Assembly (NCBI RefSeq): GCF_017163705.1
Contig: NZ_JAFIWB010000013.1
Coordinates: forward strand, 58,830 to 122,829
Length of the DNA stretch: 64,000 bases
From: Xanthomonas bonasiae
Lineage (GTDB): Bacteria; Pseudomonadota; Gammaproteobacteria; Xanthomonadales; Xanthomonadaceae
Direction: 5' to 3'
Below are positions 43,862 to 52,695 of this stretch, in pieces. The first letter of the stretch is position 1, and every line of letters starts with the position of its first letter. The notes beneath the pieces were generated by a model that was not told where the DNA came from, did no database searches, and saw only the letters and a list, made by a program, of their open reading frames with translations. A program made the translations under genes and the position numbers.

Positions 43862-44140
43862 ATGCTGGCGAGCACGATGACGTCGCCTTCCCAGCCACGG
43901 CGCAGGCACGATCCCGCGGTTTGCGGAGTGCCTGAGTCGGTGTCGCATGAAGGCGAAGCTGTCTCCGGCTTCGCCGAGCAGTCCGTGCTTGGCGAGATGT
44001 CGCCGCGTCAGGGGCAGGAAGCGTTCGTCGCGCGTGGCTTGGCGTCCCGCGCCAAGGCCCGCCGATCGGGCGTCTATGTCGAGGCAAAGGATGTGTTGGC
44101 GGCGCTGCAGTCCCGGTTGGACTTGGCGCGTAAGGGCTAA
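43862..44140 (+). CDS. Small ORF with antitoxin-like C-terminus
   Basis: A 92-codon frame. The first 45 residues look unordered, but the end (QEAFVARGLASRAKARRSG then VYVEAKDVLAALQSRLDLARKG) has the look of the C-terminal toxin-binding tail of RelB/Phd-like antitoxins. No ribosome-binding site is convincing and no toxin gene follows; the next gene is an Mrr endonuclease. It may be a remnant of a toxin-antitoxin module. Base use is similar to neighbours. No other gene is seen in this 410-base interval. Confidence 0.35.
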   Translation: MLASTMTSPSQPRRRHDPAVCGVPESVSHEGEAVSGFAEQSVLGEMSPRQGQEAFVARGLASRAKARRSGVYVEAKDVLAALQSRLDLARKG

Positions 44141-44219
44141 ACCCGGGAGTCTGGCGGTAAGCCCCAGCGTGAAGGCGGCTATCATTGAGCATGCGTCCCG
44201 CACCCCAGACACCGGAGAC

Positions 44220-45122
44220 ATGGAAAAGCCGATGGCCAACATCACCAAGCGCCGCAAGGGCGAGCTGATTCGCATGCTGTTCCAGATCCTGAAGGCGCAG
44301 CCGGAGGGAATGCGGGCCAGCGAAGCGCTGGAGATATTGGCGAAGCAGGCCACGTTGACCGAGTACGAGGAAGGGAACTACGAGACCGGTGGCCGCCGCT
44401 TCGAGAAGATCGTGCGGTTCAGCACCGTGGCGCCGGTGAAGGCCGGTTGGCTGGTCAAGGACAAGGGCATCTGGACGCTGACGCCCGAGGGCGAAGCCGC
44501 CCTGCAGGCCTATCCTGAGCCGGAGCAGTTCAATCGCGCGGTCGGCCAGCTCTACAAGAAGTGGAAGAGCGCCCAGCCCGACCCCCTTGAAGGCGAAGAG
44601 GGCGAGGAAGAGATCGGCGAGGGCTCGGCCACCATCACCCTGGAAGAAGCCGAGGAGATGGCGTGGAGCGAGATCGAGGCCTATCTGGCAGCGATGCCGC
44701 CCTACGATTTCCAGGAACTGGTCGGCTCGCTGCTGAAGGCGATGGGCTATCACGTGGCCTGGATCGCCCCGCCCGGCAAGGACGGCGGCACCGACATCAT
44801 CGCTTACAACGACCCGCTCGGCACCCGCCCACCGCGCATCAAGGTGCAGGTCAAGCGCAACGCCAACTCCCCGCGCATCGACGTGAGGGACCTGCGCAGC
44901 TTCATGGCCGTGCTAGGCGAGGGCGACGTGGGCCTGTTCGTGGCCCTGTCCGGCTTCACCAAGGATGCGGACTACGAGGCGCGGCAGTCGCATCGCCGCA
45001 TCAACCTGATCGATGCGCGCAAGCTGCTGGGGTTGTGGACCGCGCACTACGCACAGCTCGACGACGTCGCCCGTACCCGCATGCCGCTTAAGCCGGTTTG
45101 GTTCCTTGCTGGGGACGAGTGA
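44220..45122 (+). CDS. mrr: Mrr-type restriction endonuclease
   Basis: A 300-residue nuclease of the Mrr family, which cuts foreign DNA with modified bases. N-terminal Mrr winged-helix domain (1-95, GELIRMLFQILKAQPEGMRA), an acidic linker (EGEEGEEEIGEG) and a C-terminal PD-(D/E)xK domain with GYHVAWIAPPGKDGGTDII (Asp 192) and KVQVKRN (Gln 210, Lys 212). ATG 44220 is preferred; the alternative is the Met four codons later. It is convergent with a type I restriction operon and shares a bidirectional terminator with it. Confidence 0.9.
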   Translation: MEKPMANITKRRKGELIRMLFQILKAQPEGMRASEALEILAKQATLTEYEEGNYETGGRRFEKIVRFSTVAPVKAGWLVKDKGIWTLTPEGEAALQAYPEPEQFNRAVGQLYKKWKSAQPDPLEGEEGEEEIGEGSATITLEEAEEMAWSEIEAYLAAMPPYDFQELVGSLLKAMGYHVAWIAPPGKDGGTDIIAYNDPLGTRPPRIKVQVKRNANSPRIDVRDLRSFMAVLGEGDVGLFVALSGFTKDADYEARQSHRRINLIDARKLLGLWTAHYAQLDDVARTRMPLKPVWFLAGDE

Positions 45123-45250
45123 GTGGCTGGCTCTGCCAGGCGACTTGTTTGCATCCAGACCTGCGTCAAACTGTGCGTCGAATGCTTGCCTTGGATTGAG
45201 TCTTGGTTGATGGCGCCTAAGGGCTGAGTTCCAGATAACAGCAACAACGC

Positions 45251-45279
45251 AAAAGGCTCCGCGAAAACGGAGCTTTTTT
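45251..45279. terminator. Bidirectional terminator between mrr and hsdM
   Basis: Stem GCTCCG / CGGAGC (45256-45261 with 45268-45273), six T after it on the plus strand and AAAA before it (TTTT on the minus strand). It serves both convergent transcripts. Confidence 0.8.
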
Positions 45280-45296
45280 ATACCAGCTGTCGATAA

Positions 45297-46766
45297 CTAC
45301 TCGGAGCTTGATCGAGGGAGTGCCGCACTGACTTCACGGAAAGACAGTAGTGCCGCTTCCAGGTGGTCAATGATCTCAAGTGCCAGCACATCCGGTGGTG
45401 GCAGATCATCAAGGTTGTCTAAGCTGTCGTCTTTCAACCAGAAAATGTCCAGGCTGGCCTTGTCGCGCTTGGTCAGCGTTTCATAGTCGAAGTACTTGAA
45501 TCGCTCTGATTCCTTGCGCGCATGCCGGTTGGCAGGGTTGTAGCAGTCGACGAAATCTTGAAGGTCCTCGCGTTTGAGTTGGCGCGTCTTCAAGGTGAAA
45601 TGCTTGTTGGTGCGCAGGTCATAGATCCATACGCCCTTGGTATGAACCTTACCGTCCTTGCGCTTGTTGTCGAAGAACAGTACGTTCGCCTTGACGCCCT
45701 GCGCATAGAAAATTCCGGTTGGTAGGCGCAGCAAGGTGTGCACGTCGCAGCTCTGCAGCAGCTTCCGGCGGATCTTCTCGCCGGCCCCGCCTTCGAACAG
45801 GACGTTGTCCGGCAGCACCACCGCTGCTTGCCCCGTCGCCTTGAGCATCGAAACAATGTGCTGCAGGAAATTCAGCTGTTTGTTGGACGTGGTCTGCCAG
45901 AAGTCCTGCCGCTCGTACGTCAAAGCATCACGATCTTCCTCACCATCTTCGTTGGTGATCGTCATGCTGCTCTTTTTGCCGAATGGCGGATTAGCCAAAA
46001 CATAATCGAATAGCTGCGAAGGCTCGCTCACCAATGCATCGGAGCGCTCAACAGAGGGAGTCCCTTCCAACTCGCCGATGTTGTGCAGGAACAGATTCAT
46101 CAGGCACATGCGACGTGTGCTGGGCACGATCTCGTTGCCATGGAAGGTCTCGTGTCTCAGGAATTTCGCTTGTGATGGGTTCAGGCGGCTGCCCGGACGT
46201 GTCAGCCACTCGTGGACACCAAGGAAGAAGCCGCCCGTTCCACAGGCCGGATCCGCAACGGTCTTCTTGGGCTCGGGCTGCACGCACTCCACCATCGCCT
46301 GGATCAGCGGGCGCGGCGTGAAGTACTGGCCGGCGCCGCTCTTGGTGTCTTCGGCGTTCTTCTGCAGCAAGCCTTCGTACAGCTCGCCCTTGACGTCGAT
46401 GTCCAGGCTCAGCCACTCCTGCGCATCGATCATCTGTACCAAGCGCGCCAGCTTGGCTGGGTCCTGGATTTTGTTCTGGGCCTTGAAGAAAATGGCGCCC
46501 AGCATCCCGGGTTCATCGCCTAGCTTGTGCAGCACCTTGATGTAGTGCGCCTCCAGCGGCTCACCGGTCAGTTTCCTCAGGCTGTTCCAGTTGCAGCTAC
46601 GCGGGATGTGAGTGCCCCGGCTGTGGGGCGGAAGCGAGTATTCGTGGGCGAGTTTCAGGAATAGCAGATAAGTCAGCTGTTCCAGGTAATCGCCATAGCC
46701 AACGCCGTCATCGCGCAGCGTGTGACAGAAATTCCAGAGCTTCTGGACCAGGGTATTGCTGTTCAT
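45297..46766 (-). CDS. hsdM: Type I restriction-modification methyltransferase subunit HsdM
   Basis: A 489-residue N6-adenine methylase subunit. N-terminal HsdM helical domain (LVQKLWNFCHTLRDDGVGYGDYLEQL), GAGQYFTPRPLI, AdoMet motif I DPACGTGG (residues 172-179) and catalytic motif IV NPPFG (259-263). It protects host DNA and with HsdS and HsdR forms the restriction complex. It is the last gene of the operon; its ATG overlaps the rhuM stop by one base (TGATG). The usual type I order places hsdM beside hsdS; here rhuM lies between. Confidence 0.95.
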   Translation of the reverse strand: MNSNTLVQKLWNFCHTLRDDGVGYGDYLEQLTYLLFLKLAHEYSLPPHSRGTHIPRSCNWNSLRKLTGEPLEAHYIKVLHKLGDEPGMLGAIFFKAQNKIQDPAKLARLVQMIDAQEWLSLDIDVKGELYEGLLQKNAEDTKSGAGQYFTPRPLIQAMVECVQPEPKKTVADPACGTGGFFLGVHEWLTRPGSRLNPSQAKFLRHETFHGNEIVPSTRRMCLMNLFLHNIGELEGTPSVERSDALVSEPSQLFDYVLANPPFGKKSSMTITNEDGEEDRDALTYERQDFWQTTSNKQLNFLQHIVSMLKATGQAAVVLPDNVLFEGGAGEKIRRKLLQSCDVHTLLRLPTGIFYAQGVKANVLFFDNKRKDGKVHTKGVWIYDLRTNKHFTLKTRQLKREDLQDFVDCYNPANRHARKESERFKYFDYETLTKRDKASLDIFWLKDDSLDNLDDLPPPDVLALEIIDHLEAALLSFREVSAALPRSSSE

Positions 46767-47812
46767 CACTTCGCCTTGCCTTTATTTTTTTTGCCTGGAA
46801 GCAGCTTGGCTGCTTCGGATTCAAGTTGTGCCAAGTCGGCGGCGGCCTCCTGCTCGGCGGCAAGCCGCTCTGCATCGCGCCGGCGGCTATCGAAAGCGGA
46901 GAATCGTTCGCCGATGACCGATTCCATCTGGTCGTGGGAGATCTGGCCCGCATTACTCAGGATCGCGCGCTCGTCGAATGCCAAGAAACGATCAGTCTGT
47001 GCAATCCAGTCCGCCATGCGGGTTTCCATGCGGCGTAGCGCACGGTCCTCGGCAAAGTCCAGGAACCGCGTCACCAGTCGGTTGAGCTGATCCAGCTCGT
47101 CGGCGTGCAGGTAGTTCTTGGACACCATGGCGTCGGCTTTGCGGATGCGCGGAGTCGGCCAATTGGTCAGGCCCATGTTCTCCGCCTCGGCATTGGCGCG
47201 GCTCACGATCAGGTCGGCGGCCGTCTTGCCGGTGATGGCAAAGACCAGCTTGTTCTGGATGGTGGCAAAGAAGGTCTTGGCCATCTGCGCCGTGCCGTCG
47301 TAATCGCTGCTGCTTTCCTTGAATAGGTCGCGCAGCTTCTGGTAGAAGCGCTTCTCCGAGCTGCGGATATCGCGGATTCGCGCCAACAGTTCCTCGAAGT
47401 AATCGACCCGTTCGGCGTCCTTCAAACGGGCGTCGTTCATAGCGAAACCCTTGACGAGGTACTCGGCCAGCACCGTGCTGGCCCAGCGTCGGAACTGGGC
47501 GCCGCGCGGAGAGCGTACCCGATAGCCCACTGCCAGGATCATCTCCAGGCGGTAGGTCTGAACCGCCCGGCTGACCTGTCGCTTGCCCTCGATTTGAACT
47601 GTCAAGGATTCCTTGACAGTTGCCTCGGCGGTCAACTCCCCCTCGTCTAGCACGTTGCGGATATGCAGGCTGACGTTCTGCTTGGTGGTGTCGAACAGCT
47701 CGGCAATCTGGGCCTGATTCAGCCACACGGTGCCGTCTACTGCCCGTAGCTGGATATCAGCCTGGCCGTCCTCTGTGCGATACAGGATCAGTTCGCCCTG
47801 GCTGTCACTCAT
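46766..47812 (-). CDS. rhuM: RhuM family protein within the type I restriction operon
   Basis: A 348-residue protein. The N-terminus has the RhuM pattern (VWLNQAQIAELFDTTKQNVSLHIRNVL, then VSRAVQTYRLEMILAVGYRVRS and FRRWASTVLAEYLVKGFAMND), a helix-turn-helix-like domain found in phage and restriction-linked proteins; a middle helical region and a Lys-rich tail follow. The function is unknown; RhuM was named from a Salmonella pathogenicity island. It overlaps hsdS (4 bases) and hsdM (1 base), so it is made together with the restriction enzyme. Confidence 0.88.
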   Translation of the reverse strand: MSDSQGELILYRTEDGQADIQLRAVDGTVWLNQAQIAELFDTTKQNVSLHIRNVLDEGELTAEATVKESLTVQIEGKRQVSRAVQTYRLEMILAVGYRVRSPRGAQFRRWASTVLAEYLVKGFAMNDARLKDAERVDYFEELLARIRDIRSSEKRFYQKLRDLFKESSSDYDGTAQMAKTFFATIQNKLVFAITGKTAADLIVSRANAEAENMGLTNWPTPRIRKADAMVSKNYLHADELDQLNRLVTRFLDFAEDRALRRMETRMADWIAQTDRFLAFDERAILSNAGQISHDQMESVIGERFSAFDSRRRDAERLAAEQEAAADLAQLESEAAKLLPGKKNKGKAK

Positions 47813-49356
47813 GTGCGCTCCTTGGTCTTTCGCGCATTCTTAGTTACGCGCTTCGCACCGGTTGCGACACGCTCGGCGCGGATGCGTTCTAGTAGCACGC
47901 TGGCGGGTTCATCGTTCGGGTCCTGGGGGACGAGCTGGCCGGTGAATGCGGCTTTGAGGATATTTTTTCGTTGGGCGGCAGATTGCCTTATTCCGTGCTC
48001 AAGCATCTTTTGAAGCGCATCGTACCTAATAAGCTGCTCAACGAGCCGATCGCGGATTTCGGTTTGCTCCTCTAACGGAGGAAGAGGCAGCGTTAGCGAC
48101 TTGATGATCTGTAAATTCAGATTTGGCTGAACTCCGCCAGATGCTTTTTTTCGCATTGCTTCGTAAGCATCAAGCAAGAAGGTTTTAACGTGGGTACGAA
48201 TAGCTTCCGAGCAGCCTTCCAGAACCAATGAGGCTATTGCCTGATTAATGGTGGCCGGGAAGGATAGTTCCGAGCACTTGCCGCGTGTTTTACCTTCGCC
48301 ATACATAGCAATAAGTAGTGATTTTGCTGGATACAGTTCCAAGCGGCACTCTTTCATCGCTAGCGGAGTTACATATTCCAGCGCCTCAGAAATGATTTCA
48401 TCGTTTAGCGCTCCGCTCGTTATCCAAGGCACTGTGCCGCCGTCGAAATATTGGGGATTGGAGCGCAGCGGCGTAACGCCAGTGCCAACTTGAGCGATCT
48501 GATCGACGGTTGCCCATGTCCATTCTTCGGGTAGCGCGGGCAAGTCACTGATGTTAGGCACGACAGGTTCGGGATACTTTCCTTTCCAGTCCTTCGACGG
48601 CATCTTTCCTTGTTCGGCGAACTTGGCGAGCTGTCTGGTTTCCCAGCGGGCGCGGCGTTCGGTGAGGATGCGTTGCAGTAGCTCCGCGCCTGTCTTCTGC
48701 GGTTCGCCACTTTGCGCGCGCGCAGCACGCCAGTCAGCGGTGAGGGTGCCTTCCACGGCAGCCTTCAGCAGCGATTGGCGATACCGTACTAGCTTGCGCT
48801 GCGCTGCCTTCAACTCAGCCACGCCCGCATCGAGGTCGGATAGCAGCTCTTCGAGCTTTTCGATGATCCGATCCTGCTCCACCGAAGGCGCTAAAATTAG
48901 GGGTAAAGCAGCAAGCGAAGGCCCTTCGATGCTGGCTACTGTGGTTCCGTCCTTGGAGCAATGATCAAGAATCTCCCGTTCACGGTAAATAAGTTGCAAT
49001 GCTAGATAGCGCGCATTGATTCCTCTTGCAGGTAAAAATGCTCGCATATCTTGGTTAATGGTTACGGGAACTTGATTGATGGCGACTGGGAGGGTTCGCG
49101 AAAGAATCCCGGAGCGCACGACCAACAAGACACTATCTTTCGGAATGAGCGTCAGGTGTTCTAGTGCTTTGGTTGTGACGTTGTCCTCACTGCCTGAAAT
49201 AAGAAAAAGTTTCATGTCCTTAGGCGATACCCAAGGTACGGTTCCTTCAGTCCAATAAGAAGGATCAGCTTTTGAGGGCGTTCCTCCTCCAGAAGAAGAT
49301 GCAATATCCATGATGGTCGCGACCGACCACCCTTCCGGAACAACAGCACCGTTCAA
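47809..49356 (-). CDS. hsdS: Type I restriction specificity subunit HsdS
   Basis: A 515-residue DNA-recognition subunit with two target-recognition domains (about 1-160 and 270-440) separated and followed by the conserved helices (EELLSDLDAGVAELKAAQRKLVRYRQSLLKAA and RYDALQKMLEHGIRQSAAQRKNILKAAF). The start is taken as TTG at 49356, which overlaps the hsdR stop as TTGA; the first ATG is 15 codons in and would lose the start of the first domain. Codon use is clearly more AT-rich than the neighbours, most in the two recognition domains, as expected for exchanged specificity modules. Confidence 0.92.
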   Translation of the reverse strand: MNGAVVPEGWSVATIMDIASSSGGGTPSKADPSYWTEGTVPWVSPKDMKLFLISGSEDNVTTKALEHLTLIPKDSVLLVVRSGILSRTLPVAINQVPVTINQDMRAFLPARGINARYLALQLIYREREILDHCSKDGTTVASIEGPSLAALPLILAPSVEQDRIIEKLEELLSDLDAGVAELKAAQRKLVRYRQSLLKAAVEGTLTADWRAARAQSGEPQKTGAELLQRILTERRARWETRQLAKFAEQGKMPSKDWKGKYPEPVVPNISDLPALPEEWTWATVDQIAQVGTGVTPLRSNPQYFDGGTVPWITSGALNDEIISEALEYVTPLAMKECRLELYPAKSLLIAMYGEGKTRGKCSELSFPATINQAIASLVLEGCSEAIRTHVKTFLLDAYEAMRKKASGGVQPNLNLQIIKSLTLPLPPLEEQTEIRDRLVEQLIRYDALQKMLEHGIRQSAAQRKNILKAAFTGQLVPQDPNDEPASVLLERIRAERVATGAKRVTKNARKTKERT

Positions 49357-52133
49357 GCCACCAACTCCTCATTCATTTCATCAAGCAGCCCATCGAGCTG
49401 CTCACCAAACACATTCCACGCCTTCTGCAGACCACCCTTGCCAGCCAGCTGTGCGTAGTCGAAAGCTTCGCGGCTGATCGCACAGCTGGACGCGATATGG
49501 TCCTTGATCAAGCGCAGCCATTCGGTCTGCTCTGCCGTGAAGGACGTGGTGCGGCGCGCATTGTGCCGGAAAATCCATGCTTGGAAGCGCTTGTCAACGC
49601 TGTTGGCGTACGGGCTCAGTTCATCATCCAGGCCGAGCGCAAAGCGCACAAGCGAAACAAGATCCGTAAGCTGGCGGGGCGTATTGGCGCCCGTGACCTT
49701 GCTGGCCTGCACGCGGGCATAAGCCGACCACAACCGATCGGTGGTCAGCATCAGCGGCGGGCGCTCCAGGGCTTCGTGCAGTTCCTCGATCATGGCGAAA
49801 GTGAGTGGCCGGCGCTGGTAGGGCTGGGCGTAGAAGAAGCCCAGCGCGGCGATCTCATCCTTGTGCTGTTGCAGGTAGTCCTGGAAGGCCTGGACGGTCG
49901 TCTTTGCCTGGGCTTCGGCCTGTTTGCTGTAGCCGCTAAAGGTGATCTCATCCAGGTTGATATGGTCGATCAGCTGTTCGCGCTCACGGCGTGCCGACTC
50001 AATCTCATCGCGCAGCGCTGGATCGTCGAAGGGGCGACAGGCGACGGCGATGCGTTTGGTGCGAGCGGCGTCCAGTTCTTCGGGAGTGATCGTCTCTTCG
50101 CTGCGGGTGATGCCCGCTGCCTGTGCCGCACCCAGCGCGTCGGCCAGGACCAGGTCCGGGTTTGCCGCGCTCACCAGGCCACGGGCCAGTTCGGACAGGC
50201 TGGCACCCTTGGCGGTCTGCTTGATGCGGGCCAGCGCCTTGTCATCCAACTGCTTGTTCAGGCGTATGAGCCGATTGCCAAGGCTAAGCACGGTGTCCTC
50301 GTCCTGGCCGCCAACGGCGATGCTCTTGAGCAGCTGGTCCAGGCTGACGCCGGGCTTCTTCTCCAGCGGGCGGGTTTCCGTCTTCAGCGACTTCTCCACG
50401 CCCACCGCGTCGATCAGGACGAAGCGGGTCTTGGCGCTGTCCACGCTGTTGCTGACTTTCTTGAGCGATTCCATGTCCAGGCTGCGCACACCGCGCCCCT
50501 TCATCTGCTCGTAGTAGCCCTTGCTGCGGACATCGCGCATGAACAATAAGACTTCCAATGGCTTCACATCGGTACCGGTGGCGATCATGTCCACGGTGAC
50601 GGCGATGCGCGGGTGGTAGTCATTGCGGAAATTGGACAGGACAGTATCGGGATCTTCATCGGCTTTGTAGGTCACCTTCTTGCAGAAGGCGTTGCCCTGG
50701 CCGTAGACCTCCCGGACAGCCTTGATGATGTCGTCGGCGTGGCTGTCGGTCTTGGCGAAGATCAGCGTCTTGGGGACTTCCTTGCGGTTGGGGAAGATGC
50801 TGGTCTCTACTGCGGACTTCATTGTCTGAACGACCTTGCGGATCTGGCTGGTGTTGACCACCGAGCGGTCGAGCTCCTTGCCGGTGTAGGCCACGTCTTC
50901 ATCGGTTTCGGCCCAGCGCTTCTTGCGGGTCTCGCGATGGCGGTGGTCCACCCACTGTTTGGCTTTGAGCTCGGCGCCGGCCTTGGTGATCTTGGTGTCT
51001 ATCTCGTAGACGTCGTAACCGACATTGACGCCGTCCACGACGGACTGCTCGTAGCTGTACTCGGCCACGATGTTTTCGTTGAAAAACCCGAAGGTGCGCT
51101 TGTCCGGGGTGGCCGTCAGGCCGATCAGGAAGGCATCGTAGTAATCCAGTACCTGCTTCCACAGGTTGTAAATGCTGCGATGGCATTCGTCGATGACGAT
51201 GAAGTCGAAGGTCTCGATGGGGACGGCGGCGTTATACGCGACCGGCCTGGGCTGTTTGATCGCCGAGGGCAGTTCAGCCATCGAGACGTCCTCAGCCGAT
51301 TCGTCGATGGGCTGTCCGGACAGGATGGAATACATGCGCTGGATGGTGCTGATGCACACCTGGGCATGGGGGTCGATCTGGCTGCTCGTCAGGCGCTGGA
51401 CGTTGTACAGCTCGGTGAATTTGCGGCCGTCATCGGGCGGCGTATAGGCCATGAATTCCTGATGTGCCTGTTTGCCCAGATTGCGCGTGTCCACCAGGAA
51501 CAGGATACGCCTGGCCCCGCCAAACTTGAGCAGGCGGTAGACCGAGGTGATGGCGGTGAAGGTCTTGCCTGCGCCGGTTGCCATGTGGACCAGTGCGCGC
51601 GGCCTGTTCTGAGCCAAGGAGCGCTCCAGCCCCGTGACCGCGCTGACTTGGCAGTCGCGAAGGTTTTCCTCGGGCAAGGCCGGCATGCGCTCGGCGAGCC
51701 GGTGGCGCAGGGTGTCGGCTTCGGCTGCCCAATCCGCAAGGGTCTGGGGCTGGAAGAAGTGGAACAGCTCGCGCGCACGGGGATGGGGATCGCGTCCGTC
51801 CGTGAAGTGGATGATCTGGCCGGTGCTTTCGTACAGGAAGCGCAGAGGCTCTTTGCTCTTGCGCCATTTCAGGGTGGCATTGGCATAGCGCTCGGTCTGG
51901 GCTTCATGCATGGTGAGGTTTTCACCAGCTTCATCACGTTTGGCTTCGATGACGCCGACCGACTCGCGGTCAACAAACAGGACGTAGTCTGCCGGGCCGC
52001 TATCGGTGGGGTACTCGCGGACCGCGACGCCTCTGCCAGCCCCAAGGTTGACCTGCTTGGCGTCCTGAACCATCCAGCCCGCCGCTTCCAGCTTGCCGTC
52101 GATGAGCTGCCTTGCCTTGATTTCTGGCGTCAT
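49353..52133 (-). CDS. hsdR: Type I restriction endonuclease subunit HsdR (EcoR124/EcoEI-like)
   Basis: A 926-residue motor and nuclease. The N-terminal PD-(D/E)xK site is visible (Asp 49 in GPADYVLF, Glu 63-x-Lys 65 in VIEAKRD), then the helicase core with Walker A ATGAGKT (185-191), VIDECHRS, LTATPDKRT and a second RecA domain (TLIFAKTDSHADDI, MKGRGVRS). The EcoEI-type C-terminal domain follows. The start is set at the Met of MTPEIKARQLIDGKLEAAGW; a frame open to 52235 would add 34 residues without homology. First gene of the operon; hsdS overlaps by four bases. Confidence 0.94.
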   Translation of the reverse strand: MTPEIKARQLIDGKLEAAGWMVQDAKQVNLGAGRGVAVREYPTDSGPADYVLFVDRESVGVIEAKRDEAGENLTMHEAQTERYANATLKWRKSKEPLRFLYESTGQIIHFTDGRDPHPRARELFHFFQPQTLADWAAEADTLRHRLAERMPALPEENLRDCQVSAVTGLERSLAQNRPRALVHMATGAGKTFTAITSVYRLLKFGGARRILFLVDTRNLGKQAHQEFMAYTPPDDGRKFTELYNVQRLTSSQIDPHAQVCISTIQRMYSILSGQPIDESAEDVSMAELPSAIKQPRPVAYNAAVPIETFDFIVIDECHRSIYNLWKQVLDYYDAFLIGLTATPDKRTFGFFNENIVAEYSYEQSVVDGVNVGYDVYEIDTKITKAGAELKAKQWVDHRHRETRKKRWAETDEDVAYTGKELDRSVVNTSQIRKVVQTMKSAVETSIFPNRKEVPKTLIFAKTDSHADDIIKAVREVYGQGNAFCKKVTYKADEDPDTVLSNFRNDYHPRIAVTVDMIATGTDVKPLEVLLFMRDVRSKGYYEQMKGRGVRSLDMESLKKVSNSVDSAKTRFVLIDAVGVEKSLKTETRPLEKKPGVSLDQLLKSIAVGGQDEDTVLSLGNRLIRLNKQLDDKALARIKQTAKGASLSELARGLVSAANPDLVLADALGAAQAAGITRSEETITPEELDAARTKRIAVACRPFDDPALRDEIESARREREQLIDHINLDEITFSGYSKQAEAQAKTTVQAFQDYLQQHKDEIAALGFFYAQPYQRRPLTFAMIEELHEALERPPLMLTTDRLWSAYARVQASKVTGANTPRQLTDLVSLVRFALGLDDELSPYANSVDKRFQAWIFRHNARRTTSFTAEQTEWLRLIKDHIASSCAISREAFDYAQLAGKGGLQKAWNVFGEQLDGLLDEMNEELVA

Positions 52134-52472
52134 GCCGTTCCCCCGATTGGCCAAGTCTTTGGTAAAGGGGATTGTATGGGCTGGATGGGGTGGGCGGATG
52201 CCTGTAGAACTAGATCCGGAGGCATGGGTGTTCACTGATGCGCTATGGCCTGCGCGTCTTCCGTTTCGGTCCTAGGTTCTTGGTCTTCCCATTTGCAGGC
52301 TTGATGCCCCGCGTACTGAAGCACCGAGCCAAGATGTGCTGCCTTGCGGCATATCGCTGCCGCTTGGATCAGCGGCGAGGCAAGGCTGACTTGCGCTGAC
52401 TTCCTGTGAGAATCGAGCTCGACCCAACCTCTTGACGCGTCGCACTGGTGGTAGCAAAATTACTAAACGGAG

Positions 52473-52670
52473 CCTAGAAACTCCGCACACAGCGGTACCC
52501 ACCTCCGACAAACTGGTGGGTTTTTTGTGCCTGCATGCTTTCCGCAGGTGCAACCGACGCAACGTCTGTGTCGGGAGGGCGGTGAATACAAGACCCGCAA
52601 GGGGAATAAGCCCGCCGGCTGTGTGCGGTTTCTAGCCTCCCGACTTCCCGTCCGCCATTGCGGCGGACGG
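52473..52670 (+). ncRNA. Candidate structured leader RNA upstream of the XAC0095-like gene
   Basis: A long closing helix pairs CTAGAAA (52474-52480) and CCGCACACAGC (52483-52493) with GCTGTGTGCGG (52618-52628) and TTTCTAG (52629-52635). Inside are a terminator-like hairpin ACCCACC/GGTGGGT followed by six T (52497-52526), a hairpin CCTGC/GCAGG (52530-52548), GGCGG/CCGCC (52578-52582 with 52612-52616) enclosing CCC-GCAA-GGG, and a possible pseudoknot CCTCCGACA with TGTCGG(G)AGG. A separate nine-base hairpin CCGTCCGCC/GGCGGACGG (52648-52670) sits just before the ribosome-binding site. No protein-coding frame explains it. The rest of the 560-base gap (52134-52472) shows no gene; it must contain the hsdR promoter. 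Confidence 0.45.
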
Positions 52671-52695
52671 CCACTTCATGGAAGGAGAGGCGACG

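Noticed and set aside
52134..52472. Short open frames between hsdR and the structured segment.
   Set aside because: They lack ribosome-binding sites and domains and overlap the region needed for the divergent hsdR promoter.
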